In this document: positions 17,463 to 25,233 of the stretch, one piece after another
Position numbering within the stretch: the stretch's first letter is position 1
How the letters are laid out: each line of letters starts with the position of its first letter
Origin: Janthinobacterium sp. PAMC25594
Lineage (GTDB): Bacteria > Pseudomonadota > Gammaproteobacteria > Burkholderiales > Burkholderiaceae_D
Assembly (NCBI RefSeq): GCF_019443505.1
Contig: NZ_CP080377.1
Span: 1,550,001 to 1,614,000 of the forward strand
Reading direction: 5' to 3'
DNA length: 64,000 bases
Made by a program: the position numbers and the translations under genes
Notes under the pieces: generated by a model
What the model was told of the DNA's origin: nothing
The model's database searches: none
What the model saw: the letters and a program-made list of their open reading frames with translations, nothing else

Positions 17463-17888
17463 ATGTCCACAGACACTCCCGGCGCCAGTCTGCGCGCCGC
17501 CCTCGCCCGGCAAAACCAGGGAGCGCAACTGCTGGCGGCCGCCTGCCCGTCGCGCGCCGTGCTCAGCCACCTGACCAGCCGCTGGGCCGTGCTGGTGCTG
17601 GTATTGCTGCTGAGCGGCACGCGGCGCTTCAGCGAACTGCGCCGCGAAGTGGGCGGCGTCAGCGAAAAAATGCTGGCGCAAACCCTGGAAGCGCTGGCGG
17701 GCGACGGCTTCGTGCTGCGCCAGGCCTATCTGGTGATACCGCCCAAGGTGGAATACAGCCTCACGCCGCTGGGACGCGAAGCGGCCGAGCGCCTGGCCGT
17801 GCTGGTCGACTGGATCGAGGATAATTACCCGCGCATCGAACAGGCGCGCGCCGAACTCGCGCTGCCGTACGCACAAAACGCGGCGTAA
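17463..17888 (+). CDS. HxlR family redox-sensing regulator (YtfH/QorR type)
   Basis: 141 residues from the ATG at 17463; an in-frame start at 17421 lies within the operator and is less likely. The winged helix has the family core CPSRAVLSHLTSRW, RFSELRREVGGVSEKMLAQTLEAL and VEYSLTPLG. The Cys just before the helix-turn-helix is the residue that senses quinones or diamide in QorR/YodB relatives. It is divergent from qorB and most likely represses both genes until quinone oxidation releases it. Confidence 0.88.
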   Translation: MSTDTPGASLRAALARQNQGAQLLAAACPSRAVLSHLTSRWAVLVLVLLLSGTRRFSELRREVGGVSEKMLAQTLEALAGDGFVLRQAYLVIPPKVEYSLTPLGREAAERLAVLVDWIEDNYPRIEQARAELALPYAQNAA

Positions 17889-17991
17889 CACGGCGCGCAA
17901 ACGCATTGCTTTTGGCCATCAAGAATTATCGTTTACTCCTCCTTGCCTTGATGTAATACTAGCCTCACAATACGCGTAAGGACGCGACACC

Positions 17992-20244
17992 ATGAATCAG
18001 TTGATTTCTTCCATCGCCGACCGGGCCAACGTGCTACTGGTCAGCAATTCGCCTAACGATGTGCGCGAACTGCTGTATGTGCTGGACCGGCATAACCTGG
18101 GCACGGGACTGGCGGGCGATATCGACGAAGGCGTGGAACTGGCGGCCGGCGGCACCGACCTGATCCTGCTTGACGCGGCCCTGGCGGGCACGAATATCGG
18201 CGCCACCTGCATGCGCCTGCGCAATGCGGGCGGACGCCACGGCGTGCCCCTGCTACTGATGTCGGCCACCCCCAGCGCCGAAGAACAGGGCCGCAGCGTG
18301 GGCGCCGGCGCTTCCGACTACATCAAGATGCCCTTCAATGCGCGCGACGTGGCGGAAAAAATCCTCATGGAACTGGCGCTGCACAAGGCCGACGCGTCCG
18401 CCGCCCGTCCCCGCGCCACGCCCGCCGCGCCGCCGCGCCCCGTGCATCCGCAAACGCTGGAAGTCAATTACCACTCGATCCTGGCCGGTTCGCCCGATGC
18501 CGTGCTGCTGTTCGACATCGACAACAAGCTGCTGATCGACGCCAACCACCTGGCCGAACAACTGTTCGGCATGCCCCTGGCCGAACTGCTGCAAGGCGGC
18601 ATGGAGCCGCTGTTTCCCCAGCATCAGGGCGATGGCCGCGCCTCGCCGCAACTGCTGGAAGAAAAGATCCGCGATACCCTGCAAGGCAAGATCGTCGTCT
18701 TCCGCGCCAGTTGCTGCCACCGCGACAGCCACCCGATCGCCTGCGAAATCCGGCTGATGCGCCTGTCCGTGCCGGGCCGCCAGCTCGTGCATGCGCGCAT
18801 CATCGATTTGACCGAACGCAACCTCGCCGAAGCGATGCGCGCGGGCCAGAGCGCCTTGCTGGAAATGGTCGCCAAGGGCGCGCCCCTGATCCCCACCCTG
18901 AACCAGCTGCTGCTGCTGATCGAAGGCCAGTCGCGCGGCGTGCTGTGCTCCATCATGCTGCTCGACGACGACGGCATCCACATGCACAGCGCGGCCGGCC
19001 CCAGCCTGCCGCCCGAGTACATGGCCCTGCTCGAAGGCGTGGCCATCGGCCCCGGCGTGGGATCTTGCGGCACGGCCATGTTCCTGCGCGAGCCGGTGGT
19101 GGTCAGCGACATCATGCGCGACCCGCTGTGGGCGCCCTACCGCGAGCTGGCCGCCCCGTTCGGCTTGCGCGCCTGCTGGTCGCGCCCCATCTTCGGCCAG
19201 GATGGCAGCGTGCTCGGCTCTTTCGCCATGTACTACCGCGAAGTGCGCCAGCCCGATGCGCGCGACCTGGAACTGATCGACACGGCGACCGACCTGGCCG
19301 GCATTGCGATTGGCCGCATGCGCCACGAACGCGAGCTGCAGCGCCACCGCATCCACCTGGAAGAGCTGGTGGCCGAACGCACGGCGGCCCTGACGCAGGC
19401 CAAGGAACATTCGGAGCAAACCAACCTGGAACTGGCCGCGGCACTGGAAAACCTGTCCATCACGCAAGAAGAACTGGTGCGCCGCGACAAGCTCGCCGCG
19501 CTCGGTGCGCTGGTGGCCGGCATCGCGCATGAACTCAATACGCCGATCGGCAACGGCCTGGTGGTGGCCACCACCATGGCCGAGCGCACGCGCGAAATCC
19601 AGGCCAGCTTCCTCGATGGCTTGCGCCGCTCCGAACTGGGCGCCTACCTGACCCAGGCCAGCGAAGCGGACGCCATCATGCTGCGCAACCTGCAGCGCGC
19701 CGCCGACCTCGTCTCCAGCTTCAAGCAGATCGCCGTCGACCGCGCCAGCTCGCAGCGCCGCCACTTCCTGCTGCGCCAGTTCGTCGCCGAACTGATGCTG
19801 CCCATGTCCACGCCGCTCAAGGCCGCCGGCCTGAGCCTGACGCAGGACGTGCCGGACGGCCTGGCCATGGACAGCTATCCCGGTCCGCTGGGGCAGGTGC
19901 TGAGCAACCTGCTGGAAAACTGCCTGCGCCATGCCTTCGAGGGCCGCAGCGGCGGCAATATCGCCATCGCCGCGCGCGGCAGCGACGACGGGCAGACGAT
20001 CACCCTGTCCATCAGCGACACAGGCGTGGGCATCGCCGCCGACGACCTCGTGCATGTCTACGACCCTTTCTTCACGACCAAGCTCGGTTCCGGCGGTTCG
20101 GGTTTGGGCCTGCATGTGGCGCACAACATCGTCACGGGCGTGCTGGGCGGCCATATCGATGCCATCAGCCGCACCGGCACTGGCAGCGGCACCACCTTCA
20201 CCCTGCAGCTGCCCGCCGCGGCGCCGCAATCGCCCGCCCCCTGA
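17992..20244 (+). CDS. Hybrid sensor histidine kinase (REC-PAS-GAF-HisKA-HATPase)
   Basis: 750 residues. An N-terminal receiver-like domain (about 13-125, phospho-acceptor candidate D61) is followed by a PAS domain (about 155-275), a GAF domain (about 295-445), a coiled coil, then the kinase core with H513 in GIAHELNTP, N box NLLENCLRHAF, and G boxes DTGVGI and GSGGSGLGL. No membrane segment is seen, so it is cytoplasmic. The kinase resembles the RsbU/HWE-free HisKA group with an N-terminal input receiver. No partner output regulator lies nearby. The signal is unknown. Confidence 0.88.
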   Translation: MNQLISSIADRANVLLVSNSPNDVRELLYVLDRHNLGTGLAGDIDEGVELAAGGTDLILLDAALAGTNIGATCMRLRNAGGRHGVPLLLMSATPSAEEQGRSVGAGASDYIKMPFNARDVAEKILMELALHKADASAARPRATPAAPPRPVHPQTLEVNYHSILAGSPDAVLLFDIDNKLLIDANHLAEQLFGMPLAELLQGGMEPLFPQHQGDGRASPQLLEEKIRDTLQGKIVVFRASCCHRDSHPIACEIRLMRLSVPGRQLVHARIIDLTERNLAEAMRAGQSALLEMVAKGAPLIPTLNQLLLLIEGQSRGVLCSIMLLDDDGIHMHSAAGPSLPPEYMALLEGVAIGPGVGSCGTAMFLREPVVVSDIMRDPLWAPYRELAAPFGLRACWSRPIFGQDGSVLGSFAMYYREVRQPDARDLELIDTATDLAGIAIGRMRHERELQRHRIHLEELVAERTAALTQAKEHSEQTNLELAAALENLSITQEELVRRDKLAALGALVAGIAHELNTPIGNGLVVATTMAERTREIQASFLDGLRRSELGAYLTQASEADAIMLRNLQRAADLVSSFKQIAVDRASSQRRHFLLRQFVAELMLPMSTPLKAAGLSLTQDVPDGLAMDSYPGPLGQVLSNLLENCLRHAFEGRSGGNIAIAARGSDDGQTITLSISDTGVGIAADDLVHVYDPFFTTKLGSGGSGLGLHVAHNIVTGVLGGHIDAISRTGTGSGTTFTLQLPAAAPQSPAP

Positions 20245-20291
20245 ATGGCAGGCGCGCTACAATGCCCGCAAGCTTTAATTTCGGAGCACCG

Positions 20292-20486
20292 ATGAAATAC
20301 CTGATCGCCGCGGCCCTGCTGGCCGCTTGCGCTTGCGCAATGGCCGGACCGGCACCCTGGTACCAGTGGCGCAGCAAGATCGACGGCACCCTGTCGTGCG
20401 CCCAATCGACACTGGGATTTGGCTGGGAACTGGCCTCGGGACCGTACAAAGATAGCCGTTGCGAAAAACCGGCGCTTGTTAAATAA
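20292..20486 (+). CDS. Small exported hypothetical protein
   Basis: 64 residues from the ATG at 20292 after CGGAGC. The first 20 residues form a signal peptide (MKYLIAAALLAACACAMAG); the mature 45 residues contain WYQWRSKIDGT, FGWELASGP and two Cys, which may form a disulfide. The pattern 'power-source plus Trp-rich short mature domain' is not one I can assign. Lone gene between the sensor kinase and the phasin. Function unknown. Confidence 0.6.
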   Translation: MKYLIAAALLAACACAMAGPAPWYQWRSKIDGTLSCAQSTLGFGWELASGPYKDSRCEKPALVK

Positions 20487-20593
20487 TGGGGCCATGACCA
20501 CACGGGGCACCGGCTTGAGAGCAAGCGATGGCATTGCGGCGTCGAAAGAGTATGGAACGATAAGAACGTATCTATTCAAACCGAGGAGACCAC

Positions 20594-21193
20594 ATGTTTA
20601 CGAATCCCGAACAATTCGCATCGGCCACCAAGGCCCTGTTTGAATTCCAGCTGATGACCTTCAACACCCTCACCTCCAAGGCCGTGCAAGGCGTGGAACA
20701 GGTGCTGGCGCTGAACATGGCCACCGCCAAGTCCGGCATCGAGGACGGCCTTGCCGCTGGCAAGGAAATCAGCCAGGCCAAGGATCCGAAGGCCGCCATG
20801 GCCGCCGCCGCCGCCCAGCTGCAACCGGGCGTGGCCGGCGCGAAAGCGTATAAACAGCAACTCGACGACATCATCAAAGAAATCCACACGGAATTCACCA
20901 CGGCCGCCGAAGCCCACGTGGCCGAAGCGAAAAGCAATTTGAGCGCCCTGATCTACGACGTCACGAAAAACGTGCCGCCAGGCTCGGAAAACGCCGTGGC
21001 CATCGTCAAGGCCGCCATCGACAACGCCTTCCTCGGCTACGAACAAGTGACCAAGGCCACCAGGCAAGCCGTGAAAACCGTGGAAGATCAAATTGCCAAG
21101 GCCAGCGCGCAAGTGGCGCAGGCCACGGCGGGCGCACAAGCTGCGGCTGAAAAGGCGGCGCCAGCTGCCAAGCCGAAGGCGGCTAAAAAGTAA
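20594..21193 (+). CDS. phaP: Phasin family protein
   Basis: 199 residues. Opens with FTNPEQFASATKALFEFQLMTFNTLTSKAVQGVEQVLALN, the standard phasin (TIGR01841-like) start. The whole protein is amphipathic helix, with an Ala/Lys-rich tail (about 170-199). Phasins coat polyhydroxyalkanoate granules and control their size and number. A strong GAGGAG ribosome site precedes the ATG, consistent with high expression. No pha synthesis genes are in the window. Confidence 0.9.
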   Translation: MFTNPEQFASATKALFEFQLMTFNTLTSKAVQGVEQVLALNMATAKSGIEDGLAAGKEISQAKDPKAAMAAAAAQLQPGVAGAKAYKQQLDDIIKEIHTEFTTAAEAHVAEAKSNLSALIYDVTKNVPPGSENAVAIVKAAIDNAFLGYEQVTKATRQAVKTVEDQIAKASAQVAQATAGAQAAAEKAAPAAKPKAAKK

Positions 21194-21198
21194 GCGAT

Positions 21199-21295
21199 GT
21201 AGGTCGGATTAGCGCGGCAACGCCGCGCGTAATCCGACGCATTGTTGGCGCCAATGGTGATGTCGGGTTACGCGCGCAGCGCTAACCCGACCTAC
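21199..21295. repeat. REP/BIME-like paired hairpin repeat
   Basis: Outer arms GTAGGTCGG and CCGACCTAC enclose two hairpins: GTCGGATT...AATCCGAC with a GCGCGGC/GCCGCGC core, and GTCGGGTTA...TAACCCGAC. This is the extragenic palindrome type seen dispersed in many proteobacterial chromosomes. It lies after the phasin gene and may also stabilise or end its mRNA. Confidence 0.7.
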
Positions 21296-21395
21296 AACCC
21301 GGCCGACGACGCATCCACCGGCACGATCCGGTACACGCACCACCTCCCCTCCAGCAGATATTCGCCCCCCATACCCGCCGAAAGATGGCCAGCGC

Positions 21396-22625
21396 CTAGC
21401 TGTAGAAATCCTGGCATGCCTTCGCCTCGACGGTTCCGTCCAGCTGGCGGCGCCAGGCCGCCATGCGCCACGCGGCCCAGGCGGCGGACACGGCGCCCGC
21501 GACGAGGATGAGCCGCGTGTCGATCAGGGTCAGCACGGAACCGCTGAGGGCGACGACGATGTTGGCGATGCAAAAGGTGGTAGCCAGTAAACCCATCACG
21601 GCGCCCTGCCCGTGCGCGCTGAAGCGCTCGGCGCACCAGCCCTGTATCACCGTGTTGTACAGCGCATTCGGAATGCCGAACAGTACGATGGCGGCGATGC
21701 CCACCCAAATATTGCCCAGCGCCAGGATCCCGACGGCCAGCGCCACGCCGCAGGCATACCAGCAGGCGCGCAGCAAGGGCGCATGGCGGCTGGGCCCGCC
21801 CGCCAGCAGGGACGTGACCGTCATCGTGCCGCACAGACCTACATTCACCCAGGAAATCTCCTGTGCATGGTAATTGGCCGTCTCGACCAGCCACAGCGGA
21901 TAGAACTCGTAAAAACTGGCCACGCCGCAGGTGAACGCCAGTTGCACGATGAACAGCGTGCGCAGCTCCTCATGGCGCAGCAGATTGAGCGAATGGCGGT
22001 CGCGCGCCACTTGCCACCACGACGTCGTCAGCAGGGACGGTGTTTCGCGCGGCAAGCCCACGGCCACCAGCACGGCGACGAGCATCAGGGCGGCGGCGGC
22101 GATCCAGAACGGCACCGTCACGCCCCAATGCAGGGTCGCGCCCGCCAGGATCGGGCCCACCAGCCAGCCCAGGTAAAACGCACCATTCAGCCACGACATG
22201 GCGCGCAGGCGCAAGGGGCCCGTCAGCTGGTCGGCCAGCATGGCGCGCGCCACGGCGCCGTTCCCTTCCAGCAAACCGGTGATGAAACGGGCGACGATGA
22301 ACAGCGGGTAAGACTGGATCACCAGCGCCCAGGCCGTGATCGCATGGCCGATGGCGGCGCCCACGGCCGTGCGCATCAGCAAGGGCCGGCGGCCATAACG
22401 ATCCGACAACGGCCCCAGCACGGCAGAGCCGATCAGCAAGCCCAGCGGATTGATGGTCAGCGCCAGGCCGAACAGCAATTTCGACGGCAAGCCGAGGAAA
22501 TTGTTGAAGGCATTCGGCGCCTCGGCCGCGAACAAAGGCGGCAGGATCGGATAGGGCAGCGAGGCGCCGATGGTCGACAGCAGCGCCAGCAAACAGGCGG
22601 CGGAAATCAGGATGATGTTTTTCAT
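21396..22625 (-). CDS. MFS transporter (DHA1-like drug/metabolite exporter)
   Basis: 409 residues from the ATG at 22625 (MKNIILISAAC). Twelve hydrophobic segments can be traced. The loop 2-3 motif LGPLSDRYGRRPLL and the motif ARAMLADQLTGPLRLRAMSWLNGAFYLGWLVGPILAG place it among TetA-like proton-driven exporters. An upstream in-frame ATG at 22676 would add a non-hydrophobic extension and is less likely. No local regulator is seen. Substrate unknown. Confidence 0.87.
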   Translation of the reverse strand: MKNIILISAACLLALLSTIGASLPYPILPPLFAAEAPNAFNNFLGLPSKLLFGLALTINPLGLLIGSAVLGPLSDRYGRRPLLMRTAVGAAIGHAITAWALVIQSYPLFIVARFITGLLEGNGAVARAMLADQLTGPLRLRAMSWLNGAFYLGWLVGPILAGATLHWGVTVPFWIAAAALMLVAVLVAVGLPRETPSLLTTSWWQVARDRHSLNLLRHEELRTLFIVQLAFTCGVASFYEFYPLWLVETANYHAQEISWVNVGLCGTMTVTSLLAGGPSRHAPLLRACWYACGVALAVGILALGNIWVGIAAIVLFGIPNALYNTVIQGWCAERFSAHGQGAVMGLLATTFCIANIVVALSGSVLTLIDTRLILVAGAVSAAWAAWRMAAWRRQLDGTVEAKACQDFYS

Positions 22626-22781
22626 GCGTAATCGGCAGATTTTAGTCTGGCAAGCATACGTGACCATGCCACCCAAACAAACTTAAATGTTTATGAATGA
22701 TACCCATCGTTGCTGCCGTGAAGCGTGCCAGGCATCGCCTCGGCTATCATTGCCCAATGAATCACGTTTAACAGGGCAAAC

Positions 22782-23486
22782 ATGACACTGTCAGAAATGG
22801 AACGGCAACACAGCTTTACTTACCCTTCGCTGTACCGCCAGCTGGAGCGCGACGGCATGCTGGCCGTGGGCGAGTATGGCCCCGACTGGTACAAGCTGGT
22901 CTATCCCACATTAAAGGATAAACCCACCCTGCTGCTGCATGCCGATGATTTCGAATTGCTCAATATCAAGGCCGTTGCCGAAGCCGCGGACACCTTGCGC
23001 GATGCGGACGATTACCGACAGATCGACCCCGCCTTGCAGCTCATCCCCTTCGCGCAAACGGGCGCGGGCGACCATTACTGCTTTTTCGCTTCCAGCCAGC
23101 AGGACGGCGAGATGCCCATCGTGCTACTGTGGCATGACCAGAATGAAGCCCAATACTTGGCGAAAAACCTGCACGACTTCCTGTTTCACATGTTGTTGAA
23201 CAGCATGGCCGACCAGGATACCTACAACGACGTCAGCGATGAGGCATTCAGGGAGCAACTGGCAAAAACCCTGGGCACGCATGCGCGCTACCTGACGGCG
23301 CGGCAAGCCGACGTGCTGCAAACGCTGCTGGCCAGGGATATCGTCGATTACGAGGTCATGCTGCCCAAAGGAAGAAAAGAGACGCATCGGGGCTTGCTCA
23401 CCGATATCGAACTGGCCAGCCTGCGCGAGGAATGCATTCCTTACGAAAAGTTCGACAGCTGTTTCACCTACAGCACGGCTGGCTGA
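22782..23486 (+). CDS. SMI1/KNR4 (SUKH) family protein
   Basis: 234 residues. The N-terminal half carries the SUKH pattern: an aromatic-rich opening, PLY-like helix, then QLIPFAQTGAGDHYCF, corresponding to the conserved 'I-P-F-x-x-x-G-x-G-D-x-x-C/W-x-F' core near residues 87-103, and IVLLWHDQNEA. The C-terminal part (about 150-234) is unassigned. SUKH proteins often serve as immunity proteins for polymorphic toxins, but others are housekeeping, and no toxin gene is adjacent. It is co-directional with the downstream repair genes. Confidence 0.7.
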   Translation: MTLSEMERQHSFTYPSLYRQLERDGMLAVGEYGPDWYKLVYPTLKDKPTLLLHADDFELLNIKAVAEAADTLRDADDYRQIDPALQLIPFAQTGAGDHYCFFASSQQDGEMPIVLLWHDQNEAQYLAKNLHDFLFHMLLNSMADQDTYNDVSDEAFREQLAKTLGTHARYLTARQADVLQTLLARDIVDYEVMLPKGRKETHRGLLTDIELASLREECIPYEKFDSCFTYSTAG

Positions 23487-23580
23487 ACATAATTCGCTGG
23501 GCAAGCGGCGGCGGAAGGCTTAAACTGTATATAAACACAGTAAAAGCCATCGCCTTGCCACTTGCCCTATTCCCATCCCC

Positions 23581-25233
23581 ATGCTGAGAGTCCTGGAAAA
23601 TCCCCTGTACTATCTGGACAATTTCCAGGATGTGCTGAGCTGGATAAGCGCCCGTTACGCCGATCTGCTGAGCGCTGAAGAAACGCAGTTCATCGCCGCA
23701 TTCGGCGCATTGCCGCAGCCGTCGCGCGCGCTGTTCGTGCGCCTGGTCATGCGCAAAGGCTGTTTGTTTCGCGCCAGCAAGCTCAATTACCCGGAAATCG
23801 GCGACACGCGCGCCGCCGCCCTGCCCTTGCTCGCCACGGGTTGGGTCGAGGCCGATCCTGCCATCTCGCTCGATGAACTGTTCGAGCAACTGCTGAAAGG
23901 GGAAATCGCCCAGGCCTTCCAGCTCGCCGCTCCCCTGAAGGCGGCGCGCAAGGCCGAGCAGCTGGAAGCCTTGCGCGAGCAGCATGCGGACAATAAACCG
24001 TTTTCCACCTGGCATCCGGCCTCCGGCGACGTGCTGTACCGCATCGGCCTGCAAGCGCTGTGCGACCGCCTGCGCCTGATTTACTTTGGCAACTATCACC
24101 AGGACTGGTCGGAATTCGTGCTGTCCGACCTCGGCGTGTATCAATACGAAAAAGTGGAATTTTCGCCCGCTTCGCGCGGCTTTCGCACGCGCCAGGATAT
24201 CGAGCACTATGAAGTGCTGCACCAGTGCCGCGAACGCTACAACGACAGCGCGCCGGCGGACGAGGTGCTGCAGGAACTGGCCGCGCTCCCCTTGCCCGAG
24301 GACAATACTTGGCTGGCCAGTCGGCGCGACAAGCTGCGCTTCCAGATCGCCCAGCACCTGGAGAAATGCCAGGACTGGCCGGCCGCCTACCGCGCCTACG
24401 CCGCTTGCCGCTACCCGGGCGCCCGGGGCCGCGCCATCCGCGTGCTGGAAAAAGATGAGCAGCCGCAAGCGGCCTACGAGCGATTGACGATCGCCCTGGC
24501 TGCGCCGGAAAGCGAGGCGGAACAGCAATTGCTGCTGCGCATGGCACCGCGTTTGCGGCGCAAGCTGGGTCATGCGAAACAAGCGGCCAACGTGGCGGCC
24601 ACCGTGGAGCGCATCGACCTGCTGCTGCCGTATCCGGCGCAAGCCTGCTACGTGGAGGGCGTAGTGCAGCAGCACCTGATGCAGGACGACTCTCCCGTGT
24701 ATTACGTGGAAAACACCCTGATCAACTCGCTGTTCGGCCTGCTGTGCTGGCCCGCCATCTTCAAGCCCATGCCCGGTGCCTTTTTCCACCCGTTTCACCG
24801 TGGCCCGGCCGACTTGCACAGCGCCGATTTTTACCAGCGCCGCAGCCTGGACTTTGCCACCTGCCTGGCGCAATTGGACGACGGCACATATCAAGCGACG
24901 ATACGCGCCACGCTTGCCGCCAAGCACGGCATCGTTTCGCCTTTCGTCAGCTGGGAGATGCTGGACGGCAGCTTGCTGGACCTGGCGCTGGCCTGCATCC
25001 CGGCTGCCCACCTGAAGAAGGCGTTCGAGCGCATCTTGCTCGACATTAAAAGCAACCGCAGCGGCTTTCCCGACCTGATCCAGTTCTGGCCGGCCGAGCA
25101 GCGCTACCGCATGATCGAAGTCAAGGGTCCGGGCGACCGCCTGCAAGACAACCAGCTGCGCTGGATCGCGTATTGCGCCGAGCACGCCATGCCCGTCAGC
25201 GTGTGCTACCTGCAATGGCAGGTGGCTGCATGA
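23581..25233 (+). CDS. FAN1-like VRR-NUC structure-specific nuclease
   Basis: 550 residues, close to the length of bacterial FAN1 from Pseudomonas. The C-terminal VRR-NUC domain has the PD-(D/E)XK active site: D498 in GFPDLI, E513 and K515 in EVKGPGDRLQDNQ. The middle region is an all-helical TPR-like segment, and the N-terminus contains a SAP-like helical DNA-binding part (about 30-80). Members cleave 5' flaps and help unhook interstrand cross-links. Its stop overlaps the start of a nuclease-helicase gene (ATGA), so both products are likely to act together. Confidence 0.9.
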   Translation: MLRVLENPLYYLDNFQDVLSWISARYADLLSAEETQFIAAFGALPQPSRALFVRLVMRKGCLFRASKLNYPEIGDTRAAALPLLATGWVEADPAISLDELFEQLLKGEIAQAFQLAAPLKAARKAEQLEALREQHADNKPFSTWHPASGDVLYRIGLQALCDRLRLIYFGNYHQDWSEFVLSDLGVYQYEKVEFSPASRGFRTRQDIEHYEVLHQCRERYNDSAPADEVLQELAALPLPEDNTWLASRRDKLRFQIAQHLEKCQDWPAAYRAYAACRYPGARGRAIRVLEKDEQPQAAYERLTIALAAPESEAEQQLLLRMAPRLRRKLGHAKQAANVAATVERIDLLLPYPAQACYVEGVVQQHLMQDDSPVYYVENTLINSLFGLLCWPAIFKPMPGAFFHPFHRGPADLHSADFYQRRSLDFATCLAQLDDGTYQATIRATLAAKHGIVSPFVSWEMLDGSLLDLALACIPAAHLKKAFERILLDIKSNRSGFPDLIQFWPAEQRYRMIEVKGPGDRLQDNQLRWIAYCAEHAMPVSVCYLQWQVAA

